From contig CAJNOP010000858.1 of NCBI GenBank assembly GCA_905250075.1, forward strand, positions 1 through 64,000: a DNA stretch of 64,000 nucleotides. The letters run 5' to 3'. Below the pieces are notes generated by a model, which made no database searches, was not told the DNA's origin, and saw nothing but the letters and a program-made list of their open reading frames with translations. Both the position numbers and the translations under genes were made by a program. The stretch comes from Rotaria sp. Silwood1. Its lineage: Eukaryota > Rotifera > Eurotatoria > Philodinida > Philodinidae. Below, in pieces: positions 47,847 through 62,354 of the stretch (the stretch's first letter is position 1; the number at the start of each line of letters is the position of its first letter).

Positions 47847-50800
47847 GTAAGATAAGTTACAGAAATGCGTTTACCCATATCCATTATTCGACTTCTAGCA
47901 TCTACTGACATTCTAAACTGATATGCTTGATTTCTTCTTTAAAATAGATTCATGTATAAAACTATAGTAAAAGTGAAATGTTGAACGGTTGAGAAGGACA
48001 AGAAAAATCGTATGATATACTGAATGATAGTTAGGATAACAGAAAGAACACTTAGTTTTGTTGAAATTCTGTCAATATGCTTGACATACTCTTAGGATTC
48101 GATTTCTGTACTGCAGTAAGAAGAATGGAAACTTCTCTGTTGATTCATCTCGGATGATTTAAATGAGTAAGAAATAAAATTTCTACAAGTCTCAAAGCTC
48201 GGCATATAGAATTTATTCGTTCGATTGAAGAGAAACTTCATAGTGAGCTGTATGCAAATTCGCCATGCTGGCATTTTATTTTGAGTGAAACTAGTATTTG
48301 CTTAGGATGAGTTCTAACCTACTGTCGAATATCAGCTTTTGTCATCATGCATAGAACGTGACCATGAGTGATATACCTCAGTTAACAATGACAAAGAATT
48401 TGATTTATGATATAAACGATACTCAGATATTTGTCTTTCCTAGAATGAAGAGCAAATATAGCGAATTCATATTTTTCTTTAGCGAAAAATGGATAATTCA
48501 ATCATAACAGCAAAACGAGAGCGAGATGAGTGCCTTACTGGTCAGAGAAGTGTAAAAAAATAATAGAATCTGCTAATATCACCAATCATGAAATGCTATC
48601 CATCGGTCATTGTCGTTGTATACAAATACTTTCTATTGCCTGTAAAATCATTGATGGAATACCGTCAATACGCAGATACAAAAAGTGAAAAAAAAGGGAT
48701 CAGAAGTACCATAGAAACATATTTATTAATCATTTATTGAAGAAAGATGGAATTCTTATGACGAATGATGATCATTTTCATCTGAATGGTAGATTTGTCA
48801 TCAAATACATCTTATCGAAGATGTACACGTTCAACATTAAAGATTATGGCTTGTTTTAGAAAGATATCGCCCAGATTACAGTACCAAAATCATTAATATT
48901 TCGTAATAAAGTTATGGCTGTAGGTCTTGTCCTGTCCAAATCTGCACAGACTTCCACCTACAGTCACATTTCCTACTATGTTGTCTATAAAAATCAACAA
49001 GTTTAGTTATCATCTCGAATTATGGCACATTTTTTCTTAAAAACACTCGATTTTTCAGTATGTTCAGATCAAGATTCTTCTGTTTTTAAAACAAAGATAC
49101 TTACTTTTTGAACATGAGAATTCTAACACGTGCATAACACTAGAACGAGTACAATGAGTTCTATTCTTTGACATTATTTTTAATAAAGATAGTTGATTAT
49201 TTTTTCAAAGAGTGCATATAACATCGATGTTCAAATGCCAAATTCCTCTCCTAATTTTGAACTCTAGCCATAAAACTCATTTAAAACCACTCGATTTCGT
49301 GCTACTTTCGATGAACTCTCTAGGGATATTTTGAAAACTAATTTTGAAAAAAAATTCACGATAATTTTTCACTCGTACTATCCTGTTAAGAGTGTTTGAC
49401 AGACTTGCTCTTTTTTCAAATAGTCTACATTGTGAAATTTATCTTTCTTCATTGAAAATCATACGAATTGATAGAGTTCTTTGTGCTCGTTTTAGTGGTA
49501 TGCACATGTTAGAAGTGCGAAGTTCAGAGAGAGAGAACATCTTTGTATGAAAAACAGAAGAATCTTGCTTGAAATATTTTGAATAATCAGATGTTTTCAT
49601 TGAAAAAAAAGTGCCTTCATTCACCATGATAACCAAACTAGTAGCTGATTCTTATCGATAATGTAGTATGAAATGAGAAGGAGTATCAACTGATGAGAAA
49701 AGAAAAAATTAATCTCTTACTTCTAGTTAACATATCAAGAAATATGAAAGAAACACCAGGAGCTCGAAATATTTTTCGGACGGACAGTAGATATGCAAAG
49801 AACTGCCTAATACTTATTTCCTATCATCATTGGTTATTTTCGATAATGCGAACGAACAAAATTCACAGATGGATGACATTTGTTTTATTTTACTCTTTTG
49901 ATAGGGCAAATAATGACTGAATAGCTTTTGTAGAATTTCAGAGAAGATAAAGATCTCTATATATCTCTTAAATAAGTTAAGCTTTTATTAATAAATATAG
50001 AAGTAGAAACGATTCACTAAGTTGCATGAGACAAATGTCTTAAAGTAGCAATATTCTGTTGAAATAAAAAGCAGAGTATGAAGAAAGAGAATAAAATATC
50101 CATATAAAAGAGAAAAAGAGAAATAGAAGTGTACTATAGAATACCAAAGAAACTAAAGAAACATGAAAAGAAATAGCTAACAGATGGATAAAAAATAATA
50201 CAAACAAATTCAATTTTTAAAACTTGATGAAAAGAATAGACAAAGTTTGGTTATCTAGTCTCATTCTATTAATATAGAATACATCAAATGAAAAGTCTCA
50301 CGTAGATTATAACTATTTTCTATGATAATTCATCGACAGAGAAATGATCTATTTTATTTATTTTTGTATTTCCAAGAGAAATTTTTGATTTTTTTCCACT
50401 AGCCCTTTGTTGTTGTTTGTTATTGCTATTCACTCATTGCTTTTCTTTCTCGTATTCCGTTTTGTTTTTGACTTCACATCATTATTATTCTAATCATTGA
50501 ATTATCTGCAAAAATTATATACTTTGATCAACGCAAAAACGCTGATATTGACTCTTCTCCAAAGTTATAACTTGATTCGTTCAAGACTTTTATGTTGATC
50601 ATGTTACGACTATGGTGAATCCATCCATCACTACGCATCATCCTTGACATCTTGAATATAAATTTTTATCTGTAGAAAAATCAGAAACTACATGATTTTG
50701 TATATTCACAAACGTATCCCAGTCATTCATATTTTGAGGAAAGTTTTTGAAAATATTCTAAAATTTGTCTAGAACAGTCTAAGTCTTGTTGTTAATACTG

Positions 50801-51572
50801 TTCATTTCCTTCTTCCATTGACAAAGAACTCTTGGGAAGGAACTGTAGCATTGTTGTCCTTGTTTTCTAAGGTGTGTAATGGTGAGACTCGGAAAATTTT
50901 GATTTAAAACTTTCACGTATTGACTTGTCAAAATGAATTTTTTTAGCTCTGAAATATCTACTCATAATGACAATGTAAGGAATTTAAAAGTATTCAGAAC
51001 TAGATTATTCATTAGGCTGTGTAGTGCTAGAGTTTGTCTCTGATGAAAACCAAAAGAGCGTCGTCCACAAATGTTAGACTAATAAATTATACGATCAAGG
51101 TTTTTAATATGTTTTTTTGGAACAAACTAATCTGTAAAATGAATTATCTTTGTCATTAAATGTAAAAGGTAATTATAACAAAGTAGGAATATGCTTTTGA
51201 GAATTACTAGCTCATTCACTTATTATTTTCTCGATGGTAAAGGAAGAAATGCAGCAAAGAGAATAATTAACTTAAATTAAGGAGAACAATTAAAAAGTTC
51301 GTTGAATAAATCCAGGTATCAGATAGACGTGTGACCGACTTTACTCTTTTATAATGAATCCCACAAAACAGTTTTCTCAATTATGGTAATTGTTTCACTG
51401 TTAATAAAAAAATAAGTGGAATATCTTTTATTATCTGCAACATAAATGTTCATATTATTATGAAATTTTGGCATTTACTCGAAAGAAATATGCTAACGAT
51501 TTTGTTTAAAAAATTATATTATTCTATTATGATATTACCATCGTTCAAAATAGTTTTCATGCAGATCTCCGA
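47847..51572. other. non-coding DNA
   Basis: No supported frame, no RNA gene and no transposon ends were seen. Open stretches (for example 49439-49636) have no recognisable domain. Confidence 0.4.
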
Positions 51573-51646
51573 ATGGGATGAGATGAGATGAAAAAATCGT
51601 CCTATGGGACCACTTGGTTTGTTCCATCCCATCCCATACGTCCCAT
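51573..51646. repeat. short GGGATG foldback
   Basis: ATGGGATGAGATG (51573-51585) pairs with CATCCCATCCCAT (51625-51637) with one mismatch, and ATGGGAC (51604-51610) with GTCCCAT (51640-51646). It could be a miniature transposon remnant. No target duplication was identified. Confidence 0.4.
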
Positions 51647-53474
51647 GAGACAATTCGTTCAATAAAGAATTTTTTAATCCTTGAATTGCCTATCATAGCT
51701 TTCTTATCTTTTCGATTCAGTTTCTCTCTCTCTGTTTTCATTCAGGTTAGTTAATTTCGCATTTTACTTCTTATACTATTCAGATAAATCCTACTTGTTT
51801 CTTCAAAAACAAAATATTTTTTTAAATCACTCTGATTCGCTGTAGCTTTGTCGAACATTTCTAATTTTCTGAGTTTTTTATCCTCTTCCAAAGAAAATCA
51901 AGATTCACTACGATATGTCATCTTGGATCTTACGATCTTGTTGAACTTCAACGAATACGATAATCAATTCATTGGAATTTATGAAGACTCGTTGAAACTT
52001 ACTGAACTTCATCAGAATTCAGGGCCCATTATTTCTCTAAAAAGATTTCAAAGTCATGTCTTGAGTATTAAGAAGAAATAATATTACTTTCCCAGTGTGT
52101 TTTCCAGCCATAAATTCTTGGCTTCTAATTATTTTACTCAGTATGTTCATATTGCTGACAGTCATTGAAGATCCTGTCATATTCTACTATAATTTGTCGG
52201 ATTTCTTCAGATTTTTGTGAATGTTGGTGAATTCTATGGTGATTATTACAGTTCAATAAAATACATGAGGACTTTCTATGTATCCCTTTCTATTCTCTAA
52301 ATACAACATAAAATAAATTATGTTGAAAATTAATTTGAAATGAAGACGGTAAAGACTCTTTCAGACCATGTCATTTTATCTGAATAACCAACACTGATAG
52401 CGGAAAGAGTATTCATAATTTTGAGTGACCTTGGAGTACACAGCGCTTTACAAAATTAGTATTATTGCACAGATGTTAAAACTTCTATAAAAAATATAAA
52501 AACCTTTTTCATGACAAAGTACAATAAGAAAGAAACGAAACGAAACTTATCTATTTATGAACGCGTTATATAAGAAAAAACAGAAGGAAATTCTATGTCA
52601 TAGGAATTTCGTCACATTACATTCAGATCTCTGTTTTCATGTCTATCAAATATCATTGCAGTGTGTATAATAATAAATAGTTAATTATTAGAATATGCAT
52701 TCTTCCATTTCGAAACACGGAACATTTTAATGGTGTTGAAGAAAACAAATCAGTTGAAACATATTTGATCTCGTTGAAAAACTGAAAATGAACGAGTTAA
52801 TGATTCACGTAGTAAAACTAATTGAAGAAAAAAACGAACACAGAACTTGGAAGACATTAAAAGCAGTCAAAACTATGGATAAAAATGATAAAAACAAACT
52901 AAGAGTTCACATTTGCCGATATTCCAGCATGCCTGTTTTTCCTTCTTTTTAAGAAAAGAATAAAGATTTTTAAGGAAAATAGGCGATAGTGTTGATCAGC
53001 TGTAATAAATCAATACTTTTTGAAACAATAAAGTTAATGAAAAGATACAAAATGCTTATTGGGCACACATACGACGAAAATCAGATAGGCATGAATTCCA
53101 ATTCGAAACAATTTTAGTGTTTTGACTGGGTATTTGATAAGATTAGCTAAAATCGACATTATTTCGGTACATAAGCATGAATAAGATAAGTAGCGGTAAG
53201 ACCATTTTTCATTTCTCAACTTTTTCAAAATAAAATCATATGATTAGAATCAGCATTAAATTCTGATTATAGTACATCACGTTATTTTTTCACTGTGGTC
53301 CCACACGAGAACTTAAAAGAAATTATCTTTTCTTATAGATTTTGATGATTCATAGGTTATCGATACTGTGAATCTCGAATATCATATTTATGTTGCCTTA
53401 ACGTACTAAAGAAGATTCAGAAACGGTCAAGACGACTTAAAGCTCGTTCTCATGATAGTTTCCAGCAGTTTGGG
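51647..53474. other. non-coding DNA
   Basis: AT-rich, with no supported gene or repeat. The open stretch at 51848-52081 has no family resemblance. Confidence 0.4.
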
Positions 53475-53620
53475 AAAATACTCATAGTTATGAGTATTTT
53501 TGCTATTCACACAATTTCGTATGAAGCAAATGATTTAAATGACTTTAAAATCGTGTAAATCATAATAATCATCCTAACTGATGTAAATCATTCAATTCAG
53601 AAAGTCATTTAAGTCATAAA
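53475..53620. repeat. two adjacent foldbacks
   Basis: A perfect 12 bp inverted repeat AAAATACTCATA / TATGAGTATTTT with a 2 bp loop lies at 53475-53500. It is followed by an imperfect inverted pair, AAATGATTTAAATGACTT (near 53527) and AAGTCATTTAAGTCAT (near 53600). Together they may be a small non-autonomous element. Confidence 0.45.
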
Positions 53621-55676
53621 TCAGTCGTTTTCTCTCTGATTCTATAGCATCTCATCATCTTATACGGCATCAATTATACTCCGCAATGCCTTTTTTCAAC
53701 AGTCTTTCATGTGATATAGAATTCACTTTTATTTCTCTTGTCTATTGAGCTATACTCCTTGCAAAATCATTTGCGACAACTTTTCAGAATTAAATCGCCT
53801 TCAATGTCTTAAATTTTACAAGTCAAATCATGCGCATCTGTTTATCTTGATTTTTATTCAAAATTCTCTTTTTATACAAATTATTGTTAAACGTTATTAA
53901 TAAAAACAAAGATGTGATTATATTGACGGTGAAACTCTTAGACCCATGAAGGCTCAAATATTTGAAAAGATTTTACAGATCTCATTCATAGTTTATAGTT
54001 TGTTCGCGAGATTTCTGTGAACAAGAGTTTTCAAACATTTTTCTGAAGAGTACATATTGACTCATTACTATCCGTCGCACGTTGATAGAGAAGAATAGTT
54101 AACACATTGACAAGGCTTTGAAATCATAAACAAACAGTAATAGTTTTGACAGACATCATGCAGGCTATACAGTGTCAAATCACACCTTGTTCTAAAATAC
54201 AACGGATGCAATTGTTAATAATCATACAGTCAGTTCAACTAAATTATCAATTCATTGAATTGGTGAGATTAAAATTCACCATTTATAACAACAAATGAAC
54301 ATATTTGCTAATCATTTTTCGCTTATTAACTTAGAAATTAATTTTAGTAAAAAGAAAACTCCAAACATGAAAATTATCTGTAATATTTTCAATGTACAAG
54401 CTGTTGTAAAAGGTATACTCTGTGAATTCTGTACACTAATATCTTTATTTTTCACAGTGCTAGTAACAACAACTAAGGATAAAAGCAGTTTTAGTATGCT
54501 GAATCGAATAAAGCCATTTACGATCGAGCATAACACAACGACATTGAAAGCATGTTTCTTATTCCTCATATTCATAAAGAAAAATGAGACAAATTGAACT
54601 TGAACACTATCTTCTCTGATATTATTGAAAAGGAAAATAATAAAAAAGTTTTTTTTAACCAGCAATAGTCCTCTTTAGTTCTGGTACGTGCTAATTATGC
54701 AGTAGAAAAGTTTATTTTCCACAAAAGTTTTTTAATTATTTTCCCAGTAGTGAAACTTGTGAATGCAGAAATACGTTTGAAATAGAGTGAAGATTACAAA
54801 ACTATGTCTAGAACAATATGTGGAGACTCTCCCTAGATTAAAATCGTTCTGCCAGTTATTTGTCAGTATGGGTGAGATGGATAGTTCAAAATAATCGGTT
54901 CAAATCCATCAACATCCTATTACACCATTCCAAGGGGGCATTTCATGAGAATCCCGGAAATTCCGTGAGAATTCGGTGGAAATCCCATGAATACTTGATG
55001 TAGATCTCTGAATAACACTAAAATTATAACTCGTGCCCATGCATAACAAATCCCACTTCATTCATTTAATGTTTTAAAACCCATTCGTTTAAGAGAACAA
55101 TGTAGAGATATGGAAAATAAGTCATTTTTTTAAATGAGACATTAAACTCCTTTCACAATGTGTGCACCAAAAGCCGAATAATAACCAATATCATGGCAGT
55201 CTTGACAAAATACAAGAGTTTCTAATCGTGATAGAGAGTATAACGAAATAGTTTCGATTGAAAATAAGTCGAAAGCTGGATATGATGAAACATCAAACTT
55301 TAACGAGCCGAATATCACCTGTCAGAAGCAAAACTATTTACAACTTAATGGTATTCGTCGGTCGTACTTCAGATTTTATGACAATTATCAGTCACTTGTT
55401 ATTAGGTTTCACGCGTTATGCAGAACACTATGAAAAAGTCTTTTCATAATGGTATCGTATGAAAAAGAGCAACTGCCAGTTTCAGACGTATCATATATTT
55501 AATTGTCCAACTGCTCTTGACATTAATGTTCATAGTTATATGTTCACAGCGTAGGAATGAGTTATTTATTAGTATTTCCTTGACATCATTCTATCTTTAG
55601 CTAAATAAACAACAGACAAACACTTAGTCAATTTCTCTGGATCGGTGAAGCTTTCGAATAATAATGTAGCCGCTGA
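53621..55676. other. non-coding DNA
   Basis: No supported gene. The short stretch at 54950-54990 has repeated GAATCCC/GGAAAT-like strings of unclear meaning. Confidence 0.4.
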
Positions 55677-55684
55677 TTTTGAGA

Positions 55685-55749
55685 TAGGGATGCACCAGTT
55701 CTAGTGCTGACCGGTCAACTCGGTATCTAGATAGACTAGTGCATCCCTA
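55685..55749. mobile_element. 65 bp mini hAT-like element
   Basis: It starts TAGGGATGCACCAGT and ends ACTAGTGCATCCCTA, a 15 bp inverted repeat with one mismatch. Flanks are TTTTGAGA (55677-55684) and TCTTGAGA (55750-55757), a 7/8 match, fitting an 8 bp target duplication. TAGGGATGCAC-type ends are typical of hAT MITEs. Confidence 0.75.
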
Positions 55750-55757
55750 TCTTGAGA

Positions 55758-58700
55758 AAATCCATCACTCAGAGACGACATACATTTATTTGAGCTTGTA
55801 ACACAGAATATTGATAGTTAGACAAATCGTATCAAACTATTTATTGATAAGATTGTATTGTTAACTAGTAACCTTTTAACAGCCTATCTTTTGATTCGAT
55901 TTCAGATGTTGGTCTACGGAAAGTATCTCACCCTGTATCATAAGATGAAAAATCAAATTGATTTCTGTATTCTTCCAAAAGTATATTTCAGTGAATTGTA
56001 GGATTGAACGAGTTCAGAAGTTCTGTGTTGAGATCCGTGGCTGAACTCATGGATTTTTTTCGACTTCTAAATATAATTTAGACAAGACTATATTCCTTTT
56101 GTAGCTGTTTCCTCAACGAATACATCTACTGCAGATTTTTTCATGCGATAGTCATGGAGAGAGCTCATCAGACGAAAGATTTAGGGTTCATATATGGTCT
56201 ACAATCAGTATGTTCTACAGAGCTTTTTCTTTCAATCTTCAAAACTTCACAAACTATGATGTAAAGATATGGTTCCGACAATGTTGCAATAAATCTTGTG
56301 ATCGTCTCACATATTGTAAAATTCGCAAGACGAGATTATAAGTTATCGATCATGTTTATCAATTGTCTTTTACAGTTACTACCAATGCTACTTCTGGAAG
56401 AATCAAACAAAATGACTAAGAGTAGGTTTCAAAAGATTACAGAAATCAAGATTTTTAGAAGCCCCAAAGCGGTTTAAAGACTTCACAAAATATCATCAAA
56501 CTTCGCAGGACTTCAGAAGTCAATAAGAGCTTAAAAGTTACATCAAGCTACTTCAACATCTCTACTGTTACCTTTTGTAGGTGGATACGTACAGTTAATA
56601 TCAACTTAGCTAACAATTTGTCTTGTTCACTAAAATATTTTAAGACAGAGTAAGATTTTTGGAAATATGCTTCCCGCACTGCAGGTGTTCATAGAAAAAA
56701 CTATTAATCTGATTCCTCTGGGATTAATATGCGAAACATGCTGCAGAGTCAGTGAGCCCAATTCTGCAGCAAAATATATTTGAATTAGTAGTAATCGATT
56801 TATAGATCGCGACTAATAAACATCGTGTGGAGTTGATCATTATTTTTCTGGCTAGAATGAACATTTATGCATCGATCCAAGTGTATTTGAACATATAGTG
56901 GGTAGTCTCTATTTCGCATGAGAAATAACAACACGAGAAGCGTCGAATTTTATTCAATTTTCCAACTGTTCCAAATTTTGCCGTTGAGAGTATTTCTGCT
57001 TCTAATGCTTTCATTCATATGTCCTACGTAATGTTTTTCAAAGTAGAACTAGAATTTATGAACAGTACTCTCTTTATATGTGATTGAAAAATAAAGCATT
57101 TGGTTCGTCTCGTACTAATGCATGTATTCGTGCTATTCTGAATATAGATGAAGGGCACCTTTTCTATAATCTTGTTCACGAAATCGAGTTTTACTCTGAA
57201 AAACATTGCGTCGGATATGTGAATTGGAGCATTAGAAGTAAAAAATATGCTCTCAACGACATAATTTGAAACAGTTGAAAAATTGAATAAAATGCGACGG
57301 TTCTCGTATTGTTATAGCTTAATACAATACAGAGACTGCTCACTATATAATCAAGTACACTTGATTCAGTGGTAGAATGTTCACTGTATCCAGAAAAAAT
57401 AATGATCAACTTCACACGATGATTATTAGCAACGACGTATTAATCAATTACTACTAATTCGAGTTTTTTGCAGTATAACTAGGACCACTGACTCTAGCTT
57501 TTTTTGTTTTATCACGCGGAGATTTAATTTATTCGATGTGTTTTGGAATAAATTTCTTCATCCATTTTTGCTTAATCCTTCAGAAATGCAATAAGGAAGT
57601 AGTTAATATATTTTGATGAGCCGCTACTCATATGCGCTCTGTAATCATATGTAAACAAGATCTGCCACAATCTGGAACGGTCATTCCAAAGTTCTACCTT
57701 GTATACTTAAGGAACTTTTTGGGATCCTGTTTCACAATATAATAGAATGTGTCTTCTTCAGCCTTCTATAATCACTTTTTAATTGTGTGAAACCATGATT
57801 TTTGTCGTTGTTGCATTAAGAGAAGTGGAACAATAACACGACAAGGAGGAAGGTTTGTACTAAAAGAGTAACTGATGAGTAGATAAGAGGAAATAAATAA
57901 AAAGTGAGTGCTTAACATCTTAATTAAGAAATTTTTAAAGAATTTCTCTTGCTAATTCGAATTAGATTTCAGGTATGTCAAATGTTTTAGAAGATTGTAA
58001 TAATCATAGTTATGTATTGTCAACTACTGTATAATGAGTGAAGGAACGACTGCTTGATAATGGGGAAAGGAACAGTTCTCTTTTATTAAAACTATCTGAT
58101 ATTTTCGATAGTTAGATCATCATGTGCCCAAAATATTTTATGTGACTAGCATAGCTCATCGATATCATTAACTGAACTCTCTGGACTATAGAAGCGACTG
58201 GTTTCCAACGAAATAATGTGAGCCAAATCATGACATCTAACATGATTATTTATACAGTTGAAATAGATGAGCATTCCCGAAGACTTTGCACAATGGCACT
58301 CATATTGATTCATAGAAGGGTAAATCGGACTACAATCCTAAATTTGACATAAAATATATAGTTACATATGAATCACGGAACTAGCCCCGAAGACGAACTT
58401 GTAGACTTTTCATTTCGTACAATACTTAATAAGTCGTAGTTTCTCGGTCAACACTACTTTTCCTACACTAATCAATAATGATCCACGCATTAACATCAAT
58501 ACAAAAAAGAAAACATAGGTAAATAATCTATCGACTTTCTACTACATGATAGGAACGATATACTAATCGATTAGCTCATATTAGTTCCAATCGATGTGAC
58601 TTTGCTTTTTGCTGTCCTTTCATGGACAAAGCAAAATGAAACAGAAGAGCTTTTTTGTGCCACTAGTATTGATGCATATCTCATGAGAAAATTTGTCTAG

Positions 58701-60122
58701 ACTTAGTGATGATCGGGCTACTTTTTTTCTGTGGAAGAATAAATCTCACTCGACCTTCATAAATAAAAGAAAACTTGGAGGTACCCTTTGAGTATTCGAG
58801 AAAAAAAAGCAGACAGTTAGAAAATAAAAACAATAGAAATGTGGAACTCGATCGGGATCTCGAATATTCGATCAAAACTCAGGCAATCCAGCATATGTGA
58901 AATCTGTTTGGTTTTTCTTTCAAATCGAGTGAGTTGAACTTTTCATTAAAGTTTCTAAAGTGTCACAAAGGACAAGAAAAAGACTTCTTCGAAATAATCA
59001 GCTTCAAAATTATCTCATGATCTTCTTCTGTTTGATAATTTTAGAAAGACTATTTGTGAAGTTAATGATCAGGCTTATCATCTTCTTTCTAGATTTGATG
59101 TTAGTTTTGCTTGGAAGAAAACAAGAGAATCTGCCATAAAACAAATTAGATCATTTGTACGAGTCTAATTTGACGAAAAACATTACAGTTCATTGGATCA
59201 AGAGTCAAGCTAATACTTCAAATCTAATGTTGCTTTTTTTATCCAAAACAGAGAAATATAGCTGATCCTAAAACAATATTCATGATTCATCTTCTTTGTC
59301 AGCTAGTGATAAATCTCAATTTCATGCAATAAGAATTTTGGAAGCCAATTTCTCCTTCACTCTCGAACTCTTTTCTTTTGTGTCAAAATTGATGTCAAAA
59401 ACAATATAGTCATAGATAGAAAGCCTTTTGTCTTTTGTAGACAGGAAGACTGTGCTGTTACCTTATTGATTTAAGCATGTTTAATTGTCAGATTACTCAA
59501 CAAATAAAATATTGCCGATGAGATGCTATAGATTTATTTGATACGACATCTTTCTTGTATTACTCATTAATATATCTTATTCCTTGCTACTGTTTGTTAT
59601 TCTACCTCGGACATTTTCTCATAAAAATCAGAAAATAAACTGCCCGGTTGTCAAAATGAACTTGATATTCATCTAATTAGGTTAAATATTTAGAATTTTC
59701 AAGATGAAATACATGAGTATCTGGAGCAAGCACGTATGGGCACTGGACAAATCTTGAGGCCTGCGCATTTCAAGCGCATAAGAAAAAAATTCTATGTAAA
59801 AAAAAAGAGTACTTTCGAGTTCCAATCACTTTGCAGATCGAATATTTTTCTTCTGACAATAAGTTTGACTTGTGAAGTTATATCTAGTGTTTTTAATCAC
59901 GATTTTAATGAAATTTTTTCTCCCATGTGTGTGACTTTCTTGAGATTCTTGAACGAAAAAGTGATGGGCTCTGGACAAATCTTGACGTCAGCACGGGTCA
60001 AGCATACGAAAACAAAAGTTCACCTAGGAAATAATTTTCCTCAATAGCTTAATGTGGCTTTTGTAAGTATCTGATAAAGCAGTGAAGCCGTGACACTGAG
60101 CTCTATGAGATTTCCAGAACTA
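55758..60122. other. non-coding DNA with one spaced direct repeat
   Basis: No supported gene. A ~32 bp string beginning ATGGGC and containing CTGGACAAATCTTGA occurs at 59736 and again at 59964, 228 bp apart, with looser similarity after each copy. Confidence 0.4.
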
Positions 60123-62354
60123 CTCTAAAAAAAAGGAGTTCTGCTGTCGAGTAAAATGCAGAACCCTCAAAGAACGTTCTGTACTTTCACACAGAATCAG
60201 TACTATTTTTCTGCAAAAGATGGTTCTACATAAACTATCTATGTTCTTCTCAAAAGGTTCTACAGCTCACTATAGGTTTTTTATTTACTCACTTCCCTGT
60301 TCTCCATATAAAACCTACGAACGTCACCACATTCTAATCGATTTATAATTGATTAAGAACCAATTATGATGCGATTAAAATGCACTGTAACCAGTTGAAA
60401 TCGATCCCATGCTACTATATTTTAGTACCTGCTTGTTTCGAAGGGTAACTACTTTTTGCTCAACACATATTCCTTTTCGTAAAAAAGAAACACACTTTTA
60501 AAACACAATTTCTGCAAAACAACAAGTTCGATCACATTTCTTTCTAAAAAGAAAAAAGGAAACAAAGCATTCGAAAACAAGTTTGAGCATATTCTTTCTG
60601 GAGAAAGAAACTAAACAATTAAAAAAAAGTAACATTTTTCCTGGGCAAAAGAAACGTGTTTGCATGGATCGTTCTCACGATGGACATAGAAATCAGCATG
60701 TTCGCTTCGCGTGCAGCTCAAATCTTACTCCTCTCAGATGTGGAATTCATGTGAGGCAGCGCAAGGACGAAAGTATTTGTACTTGTACTTTTGGTACTTT
60801 TTCAAGTAAAAAGTGCAAGTATTCGTAAATGTACATGGTACTTGTACTTAAACTTCAGTTAGGAACAATGTCATCTTTTGTAATTGAAGCGTGTTTTAGT
60901 TTCGTTGAAATGTTGGTAGTTACTCATAATACTAGAATAATTGTCATAATTTTCAATTACTCGTGATGTTCTAACTACAAATGATGCATGTCTCTCTTCA
61001 AAATTTAAGGTTGGATCTTATACTCTGTTTTGTTTATCTTAACGCACAGCTTATTTTGAGTTATTTCAATTCTTTGATTTTTCATCATACCTAAAAACAA
61101 GAACATATGATGGAGTGCTAATTAGTTGTAAAAAAAAATCAACATATTGAAATAGTCAGATACAACTGCTGTAATTAGATTTTTAGGAAGGTCTAAGATA
61201 TATTCGAAAAATTAGTCCTCAAGATTTTATGTGAAAACCTTTCCGATCAATATTTAGAAAGTCCTATAGACAATTCAACAACGCAACGAAACAATGACAT
61301 CTCTTGAATTATAAATCACAGATTGGAATTTACATCAATTTGTCTTAATGTTATAAGGAACTATATTTGTCTGTGGCATTAAATCGACCTCATCACAATT
61401 TCGAAGAAATTCAGATAAGGAAAATAGATGATTTTACAATTGACCTGCAGTGAATTTATCATCATATTAGAGTAAAAATTCTCGTTAAAATATTCTAATA
61501 ATCGTTTATGTTGTAATTAGATAATATCTCAGTGATCTACTTTTTTTCTTGTACTTAAGTACAACTATAATACTTTTATTTGCGATACTTATACTTGTCC
61601 TACCTTTGAGCTGAAGAAAAACGAATTACATACGATGATAACTGTATAATCGTTATGTCGTCATCCTTCGCCTTTGACTTAAGTCTTATAATAATTCTGC
61701 TGTCTCAACAGAAAATACTAATGATATTGAAATATAGACCAGAGCATAGAAATACACTGTTTTATTGTTAACAAAGGAATATAGGGAAAGAAGTAAAGGT
61801 TCATATGTACAACTTTGGATCTGTTGCAGTCTCATTGAGTTATTAGCTATTGGTAAATAGTGGAAACTGTTTAATTAAGCAGAATGAGACTGCGGGCTGT
61901 GAAGCTTGATATAGTTGAAATAAATAAATAACATATAGTTCTTGTTTTTCGTGCGAAGAAAAAGAATCAAATATGACGTTGAAAAGATACGATGTAAACA
62001 GGCAAGAAAAAAAAATAGCACTTTTGAATATATACCAACTTATTTTCAAAAAAGACTTCTGCTAGTTAAGAAATTATTCCGTACGGAAGCTTGTGAAAAG
62101 TGATTTCACCATAGCCATCTTGCTGAACGCTTTGTTTTGGTCTGCAGAACTTTTTTGAAGTTCTGTCTTTTCACAGGAAAAATCCTAAAGAGTTCTGAAA
62201 AACGAACAAAAGCTTTCTATAGTTCAGTGTTAACAGGCCGAACCTCTTGTGGTTCTGCATCACTAGAGAGAACGTATTATTGTTCACCATTATTTTACTG
62301 CACGTGTTGCAGAACGAAAAATAGTTCTGCAACACTTCAATTTCTTTTTCAGAG
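60123..62354. mobile_element. 2.2 kb non-autonomous DNA transposon, TA target site
   Basis: Ends read CTCTAAAAA on the left and CTCTGAAAAA inward from the right, each beside TA (60121-60122, 62355-62356). Inside the ends are inverted subterminal repeats built on GTTCTGCA: GTTCTGC followed by GTAAAAT on the left, and the same two strings in inverted form near 62300-62315. No transposase frame was found. A second element may be nested within (next entry). Confidence 0.55.
60757..61605. mobile_element. possible nested hAT-like element with TACTTGTACTT repeats
   Basis: The left end has AAGGACGAAAGTATTTGTAC followed by further TACTTGTACTT copies to about 60850. The right end, reversed, has TAGGACAAGTATAAGTATCG and GTACTTAAGTACAAG. 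The ends are similar but not identical, and no target duplication was found. Confidence 0.35.

Noticed and set aside
60583..60828. 81-codon frame with several cysteines inside the 2.2 kb element
   Set aside because: Cysteine spacing fits no zinc-finger pattern, and the end of the frame lies in subterminal repeat DNA.
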